37,893 nucleotides of DNA from Nannocystis exedens (GCA_945861885.1 CAMAVR010000034.1:1-37893); one strand, 5' to 3'. Positions 22,347-31,728 are shown, counted from the stretch's first letter. Translations and numbers: made by a program. The notes: generated by a model not told the origin, from the letters alone.

Positions 22347-23327
22347 ATGATGACACGTCAATTCCCTGGGTATGCGCGCGGTTGGTTTGTTGTCGCGTTT
22401 TCGAATGAGATTGCCGACGGTGAAGTAAAGCCGCTCAAGTATTTCGGAAAAGAGCTCGTCGCCTTTCGCGGAAACGACAGCGTCATCCGCGTTTTTGACG
22501 CCTTTTGCCCGCATTTAGGCGCGCATCTCGGCTACGGCGGCAAAGTTGTCGGTAACGAGATCGAATGCCCATTTCACGCATGGCGATTTGGCGAAGGGGG
22601 CGTTTGCACGCAAATCCCCAACGCGCGGCGGATTCCTGAAAAAGCGCGCGTGAAAGAGTGGCCGGTGCGCGAGCTTAACGGCGTGGTCGTCGTCTACAAC
22701 GACCCGTTTGGCGGAGAGCCTGTTTTCGAGATACCGGTGATCCCCGAGTACGGCACCGACGAATGGCTCCCCTGGGCCAGCATGCGGTACTTGATAAAAA
22801 CGCACCCGCGTGAAATCGTCGAAAACCTGGCCGATCGGTCGCATTTTCCAACAGTTCACAAAACCGACATCGATTCATTTGCGTTCGACGTCGACGGCCA
22901 TATGGCAAACCAGCGGACGAAAGGGCGCGCGTATTTGCAAGGCGGCGGCATCGACGAGTTTTCGCTCGTCGCGACGTATCACGGCCCCGGCTATCTCGTT
23001 ACGCGGATGAACGGCGCGCTTCAAAATTATCTTTTAACCGCGCACACGCAGGTCGACGAAGAGACGGTCGATCTCCGCTTTGCAGTAACACTGCGCATCG
23101 TAGGAGACCGGAAAAAGACGGAAGGGTTCGTCGCCCAATACGTTTCAAATTTAAAGCACGGCTTCGAAGACGACATTAAAATTTGGGAGCACAAAGTGTT
23201 TCGCGACCAGCCGCTGCTGTGCGACGGCGATGGGCCAATCGGCCATCTTCGCCGATGGTATCGCCAATTTTATTCGGCCGCGCCAGGCGCTGTAGCGCAT
23301 TCAGAAAACTCTCACCTGTCGGGTTAA
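22347..23327 (+). CDS. kshA: 3-Ketosteroid 9alpha-hydroxylase, oxygenase component
   Basis: A Rieske non-heme iron oxygenase. The [2Fe-2S] ligands are Cys54, His56, Cys74 and His77 (CPHLGAH ... CPFHAW). The mononuclear iron histidines are His166 and His171 in NLADRSHFPTVH. The IPNARRIPEKARVKEW block and NGVVVVYNDP are typical of KshA. Together with KstD it makes the unstable 9-hydroxy-androsta-1,4-diene that opens the B ring. Length 326 is slightly shorter than actinobacterial KshA (about 380). It starts with two consecutive ATGs at 22347. The required reductase KshB is not in the window. A related Rieske steroid desaturase (Neverland-like) is less likely given the neighbours. Confidence 0.87.
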   Translation: MMTRQFPGYARGWFVVAFSNEIADGEVKPLKYFGKELVAFRGNDSVIRVFDAFCPHLGAHLGYGGKVVGNEIECPFHAWRFGEGGVCTQIPNARRIPEKARVKEWPVRELNGVVVVYNDPFGGEPVFEIPVIPEYGTDEWLPWASMRYLIKTHPREIVENLADRSHFPTVHKTDIDSFAFDVDGHMANQRTKGRAYLQGGGIDEFSLVATYHGPGYLVTRMNGALQNYLLTAHTQVDEETVDLRFAVTLRIVGDRKKTEGFVAQYVSNLKHGFEDDIKIWEHKVFRDQPLLCDGDGPIGHLRRWYRQFYSAAPGAVAHSENSHLSG

Positions 23328-23330
23328 GCG

Positions 23331-24512
23331 ATGAGCAAAGAGCAAAAAGCGGCAGAAGTTTTGAAACGCGCTTACGAGCTGCAACCTGTTTTAAAAGAAC
23401 GTGTTTCAATCGGTGACAATTTACGCCGCATACCCGACGAAACGATTCGCGATTTTCACGACGCAGGCTTTTTTAGGCTGCTCCAACCGGCTTTTTTTGG
23501 CGGATTTGAGGCGAGTCCACAGGCGCTCTTTGATGTTCAAATCGCAATCGCCGAAGCGTGTGCTTCAAGCGCGTGGGTGCTGGGCGTCACAGCGGTGCAC
23601 AATTGGCAATTGGCGCTCTTTCCAAAAGATGCCCAAGTCGATGTGTGGGGCGCGAATCCTAATACGCTTATCGCATCGTCCTACGCGCCGACCGGCACCG
23701 TTGAGCGGGTCGAAGATGGGTATCGTCTGCGCGGCCGTTGGTCGTTTTCAAGCGGATGTGACCATTGCGAGTGGGTGTTTTTGGGTGGGTTCGCGCCACC
23801 TGAAAAAGAAGGGGTACCGCCCGACATGCGAACCTTTTTGGTTCCTAAAAAAGATTACGTCGTCGACGACAATTGGCGCGTCTCGGGGCTGCGCGCGACC
23901 GGCAGCAAAGACATCGTCGTCGGCGATGCATTCGTGCCGGAATATCGAACGCACCGGTTAATTCACGGTTTTTTTCGAAACAGTCCCGGCAACGAAATCA
24001 ACGGGTCGCCGCTTTATCGTTTGCCGTTCGGGCAGATATTTGTCCGCTCTGTTTCAACATCGGCCATTGGCATCGCGCAGTCAGCGCTCAACATATTTCG
24101 CGAATTGGCTGCTGCGCGCGTTGCCGCGGGCGACGGGTCTAAGGTTGCCGAGGATGCGGCAGTGCAAACGGTCTGCGCGCGAGCGTCGATGTTGGTCGAC
24201 GAAGTGAAACTTGTTCTACATCGGAACATGGCGGAGCTCATGGCGTGCGCGTCTGCCGGTAGCGAGCTTTCAATGGAAACGCGCGTTCGGTTTCGGCACG
24301 ACTCATCGATGGCGGTGGTGAAGTGCGTCGAAGCGGTCGATTTGCTTTTCACGGCAAGCGGCGGAAGAGCGATTTTTCTCAGCCATCCGCTTCAACGCTG
24401 CTTTCAAGACATTCACGCCGCTCGCGCGCACTTCGCGAACAATCCCGACAAGCCTTCACGCAACTTGGGCGGTGTGCTTCTTGGGGCAAAAACTGCGGAC
24501 TATTTTATTTAG
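23331..24512 (+). CDS. hsaA: 3-HSA hydroxylase, flavin-dependent oxygenase component
   Basis: An acyl-CoA-dehydrogenase-fold monooxygenase of 393 residues that hydroxylates the phenolic A ring of 3-hydroxy-9,10-secoandrosta-1,3,5(10)-triene-9,17-dione using reduced flavin and O2. Recognisable HsaA blocks include RIPDETIRDFHDAGFFRLLQP, VHNWQLALF, SSYAPTGTVE, SSGCDHCEWVFLGG, GLRATGSKDIVV and the C-terminal LHP-type RCFQDIHAARAHFANNP. It follows kshA by 3 bp. The flavin reductase partner HsaB is absent from the window and may be encoded elsewhere. Confidence 0.88.
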   Translation: MSKEQKAAEVLKRAYELQPVLKERVSIGDNLRRIPDETIRDFHDAGFFRLLQPAFFGGFEASPQALFDVQIAIAEACASSAWVLGVTAVHNWQLALFPKDAQVDVWGANPNTLIASSYAPTGTVERVEDGYRLRGRWSFSSGCDHCEWVFLGGFAPPEKEGVPPDMRTFLVPKKDYVVDDNWRVSGLRATGSKDIVVGDAFVPEYRTHRLIHGFFRNSPGNEINGSPLYRLPFGQIFVRSVSTSAIGIAQSALNIFRELAAARVAAGDGSKVAEDAAVQTVCARASMLVDEVKLVLHRNMAELMACASAGSELSMETRVRFRHDSSMAVVKCVEAVDLLFTASGGRAIFLSHPLQRCFQDIHAARAHFANNPDKPSRNLGGVLLGAKTADYFI

Positions 24513-24530
24513 GATAAGCGATTCGGTTAA

Positions 24531-26294
24531 GTGAGCTTACCAATGACGTCACTAAAGCAACTTGGATATGTCGCGTTTGATGTAAAAAGCGTCGCCGCGT
24601 GGGAGAGTTTTGCTTCTGGTGTTCTCGGCATGCAGCTGTCGAGCCGCCATTCAAACGGTGCGCTGTCATTTCGCATTGACGAGTACGCTCAGAGGATGTT
24701 TGTCGAGCCAGGCGAGCTCGACGACCTCGCCGCCGTCGGCTGGGAAACTGAAAATGAGAGCGAGCTTCTGCGCACTGTGGAGCGTGTAAAAAATGCCGGT
24801 CGCGATATCGAAGAAGCGTCACGCGAGATAGCCGATTATCGTGGAGTGAAACGCGTATTTCGTTTTCGCGACCCCGGGGGGGTACCGACCGAACTTTTTT
24901 ACGGGCCAACGCTGGCAAGTGCGCCGTTTGCGTCGCCGGTGATTACGTCGCGATTTGTCGCCGGCAAGTTTGGCTTTGGGCATCTGGTGCTGTCAACCGA
25001 CGATCAGCTAGTGAGCCAGCGCTTTTATGTCGATGTTCTCGGGTTCAGGCTCAGCGACAGGATTGTCGCCGATGTGTATGGATACAAGGCCGATTTAAGC
25101 TTTTTTCACACGAACGGCCGGCATCATTCGGTCGCGCTCGGTGCGAAGCAAAAGAAGCGGCTCAATCACTTTATGGTCGAAGTCGAGTCGATCGATGATG
25201 TCGGACTGGCATTCGACCGCGCACTAAAAGCGGGCGTCAAGGTCACACAGACAATAGGGCGCCACCCAAACGATGGGATGTTTTCGTTTTATGCAAAAAC
25301 GCCATCCGGGTTTCAATTTGAATTTGGCGCCGGCGGGCGGATTGTCGATGACGCAAGTTGGGAGCCAAGAACATACAATCAGATCAGCGAATGGGGGCAT
25401 CACCCGCCGAGTGTGATTGGCTCTGGTTTGGGTACTGCTGTTCCCGTGAAACAGCCGGGCACGTTTACGGGTGGGAGCGAACCTCGCGGGACGCTTGTTG
25501 AGATTGGCGACCGCTTGGCGATGCACTTTCACGATGTTGGTGTGGGGCCGCCGGTTCTTTTTCTTCACGGTAGCGGCCCTGGTGCTTCTGGCTGGAGCAA
25601 CTTTCGGCGCAATTTTCCGGTCATCGCTGAGGCGGGGTTTCGGGCTGTTGTCCCTGATACACTCGGTTTTGGCCATTCGAGCAAACCGGAGACGGTCGAT
25701 TATTCGCTTGAGTTTTTGACTGCATGTCTAAAGCGGTTTGTCGATGCAACGAAGATCGATAAATGCGCAATCGTCGGCAATTCGCACGGCGGCGCGCTCG
25801 CCATTCAATTCGCGCTGTCGCACCCCGAGCGCGTAAGCAAACTCATTTTGATGGCGCCGGGTGGCCTCGAAGAGCGCGAGGCCTACATGAAAATGGAGGG
25901 GATTCGCGCGATGATCAAAGCGGTTCGCGATCCCGGCGGGATTACCAAAGAGAGTTTGCGGCGCGTCTTAAAGCTGCAGCTGTTTGATGAGTCTTTGCTA
26001 ACGGACGATATCGTAAACGAACGCTACGAAGTTGCGGTGACGCAGCCGTCACGCGTGATGGCAAGTTTAACCGTGCCGTTCTTGGCGCCCGAACTTCATC
26101 GGCTCGAAGTGCCGGTTTTGGGGCTGTGGGGGCAAGACGACAAATTTTGCCCAGTCAGCGGCGCTGGCGCGTTAACAACCGGATGCAAAAACTCACGCGT
26201 CACACTGCTCTCACAGTGCGGCCATTGGGTGATGGTCGAGCACGCCGATTACTTCAACCGCGCCTGCATCGATTTCTTAAAATTTGGAATATAG
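24531..26294 (+). CDS. hsaC-hsaD: HsaC-HsaD fusion: extradiol dioxygenase plus meta-cleavage product hydrolase
   Basis: One 587-residue chain carrying two successive enzymes. Residues about 6-290 form a type I extradiol dioxygenase with two VOC modules; iron ligands are His151 (GFGHLVL), His213 (LNHFMVEV) and Glu264 (GFQFEFG), with acid-base His199. It would cleave the catechol 3,4-DHSA. Residues about 320-587 form an alpha/beta hydrolase of the BphD/HsaD type: oxyanion loop HGSGPGAS, nucleophile Ser418 (GNSHGG), Asp536 or 537 (GQDDKF) and His565 (CGHW). It would split 4,9-DSHA. The linker (about 295-318) is encoded partly by the 17-bp repeat also found at 173-189. The start is GTG 24531 or ATG 24543. 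In actinobacteria these are separate genes. Confidence 0.9.
   Translation: MSLPMTSLKQLGYVAFDVKSVAAWESFASGVLGMQLSSRHSNGALSFRIDEYAQRMFVEPGELDDLAAVGWETENESELLRTVERVKNAGRDIEEASREIADYRGVKRVFRFRDPGGVPTELFYGPTLASAPFASPVITSRFVAGKFGFGHLVLSTDDQLVSQRFYVDVLGFRLSDRIVADVYGYKADLSFFHTNGRHHSVALGAKQKKRLNHFMVEVESIDDVGLAFDRALKAGVKVTQTIGRHPNDGMFSFYAKTPSGFQFEFGAGGRIVDDASWEPRTYNQISEWGHHPPSVIGSGLGTAVPVKQPGTFTGGSEPRGTLVEIGDRLAMHFHDVGVGPPVLFLHGSGPGASGWSNFRRNFPVIAEAGFRAVVPDTLGFGHSSKPETVDYSLEFLTACLKRFVDATKIDKCAIVGNSHGGALAIQFALSHPERVSKLILMAPGGLEEREAYMKMEGIRAMIKAVRDPGGITKESLRRVLKLQLFDESLLTDDIVNERYEVAVTQPSRVMASLTVPFLAPELHRLEVPVLGLWGQDDKFCPVSGAGALTTGCKNSRVTLLSQCGHWVMVEHADYFNRACIDFLKFGI
25455..25471 (+). repeat. 17-bp dispersed repeat copy inside the fusion linker
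   Basis: CCGGGCACGTTTACGGG here is identical to 173-189 next to the four-helix-bundle gene. It encodes part of the linker (P-G-T-F-T-G) between the HsaC and HsaD domains, exactly where two separate genes would have met. Confidence 0.7.
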
Positions 26295-26296
26295 GC

Positions 26297-26317
26297 GGCG
26301 GGGGACAAGCCCCCGCC
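26297..26317. repeat. REP-like GC hairpin between hsaCD and hsaE
   Basis: GGCGGGGG-ACAAG-CCCCCGCC is an 8-bp perfect palindrome in the 44-bp gap before hsaE. Similar GGCGGGGGCTTGTCCCCCGCC units are dispersed in many genomes. It may trim or stabilise the operon mRNA. No U-tract follows. Confidence 0.65.
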
Positions 26318-26338
26318 CTACCAAACGGGAGAGTAGGG

Positions 26339-27121
26339 ATGAACGCGCGCGACATTCAAAAGTACGGCGACGAGCTTTTCGAAGCGATGCGTTCGCGGAC
26401 GACTGTCGTTCCGTTAACGGCACGCGAACCGTCAATCACAATTTCAGACGCTTATCATATTTCAAAACACACCTGGCTCCGTCGCGAGGTGCTTGGTGAG
26501 CGGCTGATCGGCAAAAAAATCGGCGTCACGAGCCTCGCAGTGCAAAGCGCGTTAGGCGTGTTTCAGCCCGATTTTGGTTATTTATCCGACACGATGCTCT
26601 GCGACTGGAGCGCCGTCCCAATAGGCAGTCGGCTCATCCAACCGCGCGCCGAAGGGGAAATCGCGTTTCGGCTCGGCAAAACGCTCAAAGGCCCCGGCAT
26701 CACCGAAGCCGATGTTCTTAGCGCGACAGCCTATGTCACTCCATGTTTTGAAATTGTCGATTCGCGCATTCACGATTGGCAAATAAAAATATGTGACACC
26801 ATCGCCGACAACGCCTCATCAGGGCTGTTCGTGTTAGGCGAGGCGAAAGCCGATCCGCGCGCGGTCGATTTCGTGAATTGCAAAATGCGGGTCGAAAAAA
26901 ACGGGCGACCGCTGAGCGAAGGGGTCGGTGCCGCGGCGCTTGGGTCGCCCGTAAAGTGCGTCGCTTGGCTCGCAAACACCCTAGGCGAGCTAGGTGTCGA
27001 GCTGGTCGCGGGAGAGATCATTTTGTCCGGTTCACTCGTCCCGCTCGAAGCGGTTCGCCCAGGCGATAAAATGTCGCTCACAATCGATGGGGTTGGCGAC
27101 TGTTCGATTTCATTTTGTTAG
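26339..27121 (+). CDS. hsaE: 2-Hydroxypentadienoate-type hydratase
   Basis: A 260-residue member of the MhpD/HpaH/HsaE family that adds water to the 2-hydroxydienoate (2-hydroxyhexa-2,4-dienoate for steroids) released by HsaD, giving 4-hydroxy-2-oxohexanoate. ATG 26339 follows GGAGAGTAGG. Family features are GKKIGVTSLAVQSALGVFQPDFGYL (about 60-84), the acidic metal site in AEGEIAFRLGKTL, CFEIVDSRIHDW (about 137-148) and the C-terminal GDKMSLTIDGVGDCSISF. It is followed by hsaG after 15 bp. The related 4-oxalocrotonate decarboxylase is an alternative that the context makes unlikely. Confidence 0.88.
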   Translation: MNARDIQKYGDELFEAMRSRTTVVPLTAREPSITISDAYHISKHTWLRREVLGERLIGKKIGVTSLAVQSALGVFQPDFGYLSDTMLCDWSAVPIGSRLIQPRAEGEIAFRLGKTLKGPGITEADVLSATAYVTPCFEIVDSRIHDWQIKICDTIADNASSGLFVLGEAKADPRAVDFVNCKMRVEKNGRPLSEGVGAAALGSPVKCVAWLANTLGELGVELVAGEIILSGSLVPLEAVRPGDKMSLTIDGVGDCSISFC

Positions 27122-27136
27122 AGCTACGAGAACGAA

Positions 27137-28072
27137 ATGAAAACAAACGTCGCGATAATCGGATCGGGGAATATCGGGACCGACCTCGTCATGAAAACGC
27201 TGCGAAGCAAAACGCTTCGCCCAGCATGGCTAGTCGGAGTCGACCCGCAGTCCGATGGGCTCGCAAAAGCGGCAAAATTAGGGCTAAAAACCACCGCGCT
27301 CGGCGTTGAAGGGTTGATTCCGCATTTGCGCGCCGATGGCATTCGAATCGCGTTTGACGCAACCTCAGCGCACGCGCACGCGCACAACGCGCGGCTGCTG
27401 CAAGACGAATCGGTCTTCGTCATCGACTTAACGCCGGCAGCAATCGGGCCATTTTGCATCCCACCGGTGAACTTGAGCGCCGATTTGCTAACCGATCGGC
27501 TCAACGTGAATATGGTCACCTGTGGCGGCCAAGCGACGATCCCAATTGTCGCCGCGGTAAGCCGCATTCAATCGGTAAAGTACGCCGAAATCGTAGCAAC
27601 CGTGGCGTCAAAATCGGTCGGGCCGGGGACACGGCAAAACATCGACGAATTCACGCGCACAACCGCGCAAGCGATCGAGTCTGTTGGCGGCGCAGAGCGC
27701 GGCAAAGCGATCATTATCATCAACCCAGCAGAGCCGCCGCTCATCATGCGCGACACAATTCACTGCGTCGTTGAACACGCGCCAGACAAAGCAGCGATTG
27801 CCGAATCGATCGCGCAAATGGTCCGCGAAGTTCAAAAGTACGTGCCAGGTTACCGCATCGTTAACGGCCCGGTGTTTGATAATCACCGCGTGACACTGTT
27901 CGTCGAGGTGCAAGGCTTAGGCGACTATTTGCCGGAATATGCGGGGAATTTAGATATTATGACGGCCGCCGCGCTGCGAACGGCCGAGATGATGGTCGAG
28001 CGGCAGCTGCTCCCAAAAGAGGGTCGCCGGTTGGTAAGCGCGTCGCAATCTCAAGAAGCGGTGCAGCGATGA
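27137..28072 (+). CDS. hsaG: Acylating aldehyde dehydrogenase
   Basis: A 311-residue NAD-dependent enzyme turning propanal or acetaldehyde plus CoA into the acyl-CoA, the last step of A-ring degradation. The N-terminal NAD fold begins [17 protein letters not shown]. The catalytic cysteine is in [14 protein letters not shown] (near residue 134). It works as a complex with the aldolase HsaF, which channels the volatile aldehyde. Its stop overlaps the hsaF start by 4 bp (ATGA), fitting 1:1 assembly. The length agrees with MhpF/HsaG. Confidence 0.92.
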   Translation: MKTNVAIIGSGNIGTDLVMKTLRSKTLRPAWLVGVDPQSDGLAKAAKLGLKTTALGVEGLIPHLRADGIRIAFDATSAHAHAHNARLLQDESVFVIDLTPAAIGPFCIPPVNLSADLLTDRLNVNMVTCGGQATIPIVAAVSRIQSVKYAEIVATVASKSVGPGTRQNIDEFTRTTAQAIESVGGAERGKAIIIINPAEPPLIMRDTIHCVVEHAPDKAAIAESIAQMVREVQKYVPGYRIVNGPVFDNHRVTLFVEVQGLGDYLPEYAGNLDIMTAAALRTAEMMVERQLLPKEGRRLVSASQSQEAVQR

Positions 28073-29082
28073 GCGAACAAAAATCGGTCGTGCTCCACGA
28101 CATGACACTGCGCGACGGGATGCATCCCAAACGGCATCAAATATCGCTCGACCAAATGGTCCGCCTCGCGATGGCTCTCGATGATGCCAACGTTCCGTTG
28201 ATCGAAGTCGCGCACGGCGACGGCTTAGGCGGCGGGTCGATCAACTACGGCTTCGCGCCCCACAGCGATTCGGAGTATCTGCGCGCCGTCATCCCAAAGT
28301 TAAAAAAGGCGCGCGTTTCGGCCCTTTTAATACCGGGAATCGGCACGGCCGACCACCTGAGAATGGCGGTCGACTGCGGCGTAACGACAATGCGCATAGC
28401 CACGCACTGCACCGAAGCCGATGTGGCGGAACAGCATATCGGCCTATCCGCGAAGCTCGGAGTCGATACGGTCGGTTTTTTGATGATGGCGCACATGGTG
28501 CCTCCCGATGAGCTCGTTGTTCAAGCAAAGAAGATGGAGAGCTACGGCGCAAACTGCATCTATTGCACCGATTCGGCGGGGACAATGCTGCCGGCGGATG
28601 TGACCGCGCGGATTTCAGCGCTGCGAGGGGCGCTAAGTGCGCGAACCGAAATCGGTTTTCACGGGCATCACAACTTGGCAATGGGGGTGGCGAATTCGCT
28701 CGCGGCAATCGACGCCGGCGCGCGGCGGATCGACGCATCGTCGGCAGGGTTAGGCGCAGGGGCGGGGAATACGCCGCTCGAAGTGTTCGTCGCGGTCCTG
28801 ACGAGGCTCGGGGTTTACCACGGTACCGATTTGTACAAATTGATGGATATCGCCGAAGAAATCGTCGTTCCGATGATGGACCAGCCGGTTCGAATTGATC
28901 GCGATGCGTTAGTGCTCGGTTATGCGGGCGTTTATTCCTCTTTTCTGCTTTTCGCGAAACGCGCAGCCGAAAAATACGGCGTCTCATCGCGCGATATTTT
29001 AATCGAAATGGGGCGCCGAAAGACCGTGGGAGGCCAGGAAGATATGATTGAAGATGTCGCGCTAACGATGGCCCGCTCATGA
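28069..29082 (+). CDS. hsaF: 4-Hydroxy-2-oxovalerate-type aldolase
   Basis: A 337-residue pyruvate aldolase cleaving 4-hydroxy-2-oxohexanoate to pyruvate and propanal. The catalytic start [17 protein letters not shown] (about 9-25) includes the Arg-Asp pair and the catalytic His. The metal-binding motif [11 protein letters not shown] lies near residue 197. The C-terminal small domain [13 protein letters not shown] fits the dehydrogenase-contact region. It overlaps hsaG upstream and the SDR gene downstream by 4 bp each, so all three are translationally linked. Confidence 0.93.
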   Translation: MSEQKSVVLHDMTLRDGMHPKRHQISLDQMVRLAMALDDANVPLIEVAHGDGLGGGSINYGFAPHSDSEYLRAVIPKLKKARVSALLIPGIGTADHLRMAVDCGVTTMRIATHCTEADVAEQHIGLSAKLGVDTVGFLMMAHMVPPDELVVQAKKMESYGANCIYCTDSAGTMLPADVTARISALRGALSARTEIGFHGHHNLAMGVANSLAAIDAGARRIDASSAGLGAGAGNTPLEVFVAVLTRLGVYHGTDLYKLMDIAEEIVVPMMDQPVRIDRDALVLGYAGVYSSFLLFAKRAAEKYGVSSRDILIEMGRRKTVGGQEDMIEDVALTMARS

Positions 29083-29873
29083 CCGTCATGACAATTCCGA
29101 ACGCACCACCCGCACCAGTCGCGCACGCGCTGCTAGCTGGCAAGCGAGTGATCGTCACCGCCGCGGCCGGGACGGGGATCGGCTTTGCGACCGCCAAGCG
29201 GTGCGCCGAAGAAGGGGCTCACGTTGTATTGAGCGACGTGCATGAGCGGCGGCTCGGCGATGCGGCGGCCCAGGTTCGCGCGATTTCGAGCGCATCAGTT
29301 CACTCGGTGATTTGCGACGTGACGCGCGAGTCAGATGTTGAAGCGCTTTTTGGCGCGGCGGTCGAGAAAATGGGCGGGGTCGATATCGTTGTCAATAACG
29401 CCGGTCTCGGGGGGACGGCGAGTATTATCGAAATGACCGACGATCAGTGGAGCCGCGTTCTCGATGTGACGCTCACGGCGACATTCCGATGCGTGCGCGC
29501 GGCTCTAAAGCTGATGATCCCGCAGAAATCAGGCGTGATTGTGAACAACGCGTCGGTGCTCGGTTGGCGCGCGCAGGCGGGGCAGGCGCACTACGCTGCA
29601 GCAAAAGCGGGGGTGATGGCGCTCACGCGCTGCGCGGCGATCGAAGCGGCGCCGGCCAATGTTAGGGTAAATGCGGTGGCGCCGAGCCTGGCGATGCACC
29701 CTTTTTTATCAAAAGTGACATCCAGCGAACTCTTGCACGATTTAGCGGCAAAAGAGGCATTTGGCAGAGGCGCAGAGCCTTGGGAAGTCGCCAACGTTAT
29801 TGTCTTTTTGGCCAGCGATTATTCAACCTACATGACAGGAGAAGTAATTTCGGTCAGTAATCAGCATGCATAA
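29079..29873 (+). CDS. ipdF: IpdF-like short-chain dehydrogenase
   Basis: A 264-residue SDR. The cofactor loop is TAAAGTGIG (about 26-34) and NNAG is at about 106. The catalytic set is Ser in NNASVLG, and Tyr and Lys in HYAAAKAG (YxxxK). The long identical-feeling blocks [53 protein letters not shown] and SSELL...[13 protein letters not shown] recall actinobacterial IpdF, which oxidises 5-hydroxy-HIP-CoA during C/D-ring breakdown (from memory). Its place at the end of the hsa run agrees. The substrate is inferred from those homologues. Confidence 0.8.
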   Translation: MTVMTIPNAPPAPVAHALLAGKRVIVTAAAGTGIGFATAKRCAEEGAHVVLSDVHERRLGDAAAQVRAISSASVHSVICDVTRESDVEALFGAAVEKMGGVDIVVNNAGLGGTASIIEMTDDQWSRVLDVTLTATFRCVRAALKLMIPQKSGVIVNNASVLGWRAQAGQAHYAAAKAGVMALTRCAAIEAAPANVRVNAVAPSLAMHPFLSKVTSSELLHDLAAKEAFGRGAEPWEVANVIVFLASDYSTYMTGEVISVSNQHA

Positions 29874-29934
29874 AGCTGCAACTTTAAGCCGCGATTCGAT
29901 CGACGTTGGCGTACGCTCGCGCACCGGGGGGGCT

Positions 29935-31635
29935 ATGAGAAAGCTCATCGCTGTCATCAGCGCGCTATTTTTTATTCAGTGTGTGCCTGGGCGCCAGGCG
30001 CCCTCGAGCGAGGCGGCGACAAACTTTTTCACGAAGCGGCCGAAGCTGCTTGTGACAATTGTTATCGATCAATTTCGTGCCGATTACCTAACCCGTTTTC
30101 AATCGCGGTTTTTGCCGGCCCGAAGCGCCGACGGGAGCGTTGGCGGGTTTAAGTATCTGACATCGGAAGGGGCGTATTATCCGCTCGCCGAATACAACGT
30201 CGCGCAGAGTATTACGTCGCCAGGGCACGCGACGATTTTGACGGGCGCATATCCATATCGATCGGCCGTTCCGCTAAACGCGTGGGTCGATAGGACGACG
30301 AATAAGCTTATCAATTCGGTCGACGACTCGCGTTTCCCCGCCGTGCGAATTCTCGTGTCGGACGATGCAGAGCCGACGATCGACGCGTCGCCAATGCAGC
30401 TGGCGGCGACAACGATCGGTGACGAGCTAAAGAACGCAGGCTATCCGTCGCGTGTCGTGTCGATCGCGCTTAAAGCGCGCGCGGCGGTGCTGTTGGGCGG
30501 ATTTCGCGCCGATTTGGCGCTGTGGATGGATTCGCGGCACTGGATTTCGAGCCGCTACTATTTGCCCGATGGGACGTTCCCCGAGTGGGTTTCGGAGCTT
30601 AATAAAACAACGCCGGCGGTCGGAAGCACGATCGAGTGGAAGCTCGATCACGCGGGGACAGGTTATTCGGCAAAAGACTCGATGGCGCTGACCGACGCGC
30701 AAAACGCCGGTGCGATTGGCGGGCGAAATTTCCCCCATTCGGCAAAATACGGGACACCGCAGGCGCTGGCGATGCCGATCGGTCTCGAGCTTACCGAGCG
30801 GGCCGCCGAGTATGCGATTCGGGGGATGCAGCTTGGTCGTAGTGGCGCGACTGACGTTCTTGCGGTGAGCTTTTCAAGTCACGACATGATCGGCCATGCG
30901 TTTGGTCCGAACAGCCGCGAGATGGAAGAGATGACGGTCGCGGAAGATGCCGCAATCGCCCGTCTTTTGAATTTTATTCAGCGTGAAGTCCCCGGCGGTC
31001 TTGATGAGACGGTGTTCGTTTTGACGGCCGATCACGGGGCACCTCCGAGCCCGGAGTGGGCGGCGGCGAACAAGCTTCCTGCGGGGCGGATCGATATGAA
31101 AGCGCTCGCCGCTGAGCTGTCGGCGCATCTTAACGCGAAATTCGGGGAGCCGAAGAGCGGCAAGTGGGTTCATGCTACGAGCGCGTTTAATATTTTTTTG
31201 AATGACCGAGAGATGGGCGAGCGGCGGCTCGAACGCGGGCAAGTTGAAGATTTCGCGAAAGAGTTTATTGCGCGCGATCCGCGGATCCAGATGGTTGTGA
31301 CGCGAACTGATCGCGAGAGGGGGCTTCTTCCGCGCGGGGAGTTCGAGCTGCAGCTGGTTCATAGCTATACGCCGGGGAAGAGCGGCGATATTTTGGTTAT
31401 TCCGAAACCGCTCTTTGTCGGTGTCCAGGCGACGGTCGATCACGCGACGGGGTATAGCTATGACCGCACGGTGCCGATTATTTTGACGGGGCGGTTCATT
31501 CGAAAAGGGGTCTATACGACCCGTGCCGAAGTGGTCGATATCGCGCCGACGCTTGCTGCCCTCTTGGGGACGATCCCGCCCACAATGTCCGAAGGACGAA
31601 AGCTCTCCGAAGCGCTCGATTTTAGCGGGAAGTAG
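29935..31635 (+). CDS. PafA-like alkaline phosphatase family protein
   Basis: A 566-residue exported hydrolase of the alkaline phosphatase superfamily (phosphate-irrepressible PafA type, or related phosphodiesterase). ATG 29935 gives a signal peptide with Cys at residue 16 (FFIQC), possibly a lipoprotein although Gln at -1 is not canonical. Metal and catalytic sites seen: Asp in VIDQFRADYL, the nucleophile region SITSPGHATILTG, SSHDMIGHAFGP, TADHGAPPSPE and the late HATGYSYDRTVP histidine. A longer start at 29866 overlaps ipdF. It lies 61 bp beyond ipdF; no link to steroids is evident. Confidence 0.82.
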   Translation: MRKLIAVISALFFIQCVPGRQAPSSEAATNFFTKRPKLLVTIVIDQFRADYLTRFQSRFLPARSADGSVGGFKYLTSEGAYYPLAEYNVAQSITSPGHATILTGAYPYRSAVPLNAWVDRTTNKLINSVDDSRFPAVRILVSDDAEPTIDASPMQLAATTIGDELKNAGYPSRVVSIALKARAAVLLGGFRADLALWMDSRHWISSRYYLPDGTFPEWVSELNKTTPAVGSTIEWKLDHAGTGYSAKDSMALTDAQNAGAIGGRNFPHSAKYGTPQALAMPIGLELTERAAEYAIRGMQLGRSGATDVLAVSFSSHDMIGHAFGPNSREMEEMTVAEDAAIARLLNFIQREVPGGLDETVFVLTADHGAPPSPEWAAANKLPAGRIDMKALAAELSAHLNAKFGEPKSGKWVHATSAFNIFLNDREMGERRLERGQVEDFAKEFIARDPRIQMVVTRTDRERGLLPRGEFELQLVHSYTPGKSGDILVIPKPLFVGVQATVDHATGYSYDRTVPIILTGRFIRKGVYTTRAEVVDIAPTLAALLGTIPPTMSEGRKLSEALDFSGK

Positions 31636-31728
31636 CAGGCGGTTGAGGTCGGAATACGCACGACATCTGGCGACACATTTCAGATGTAATCGTCGCTTTG
31701 GTCGGTAACGGTGTCACGATAAAACCTA

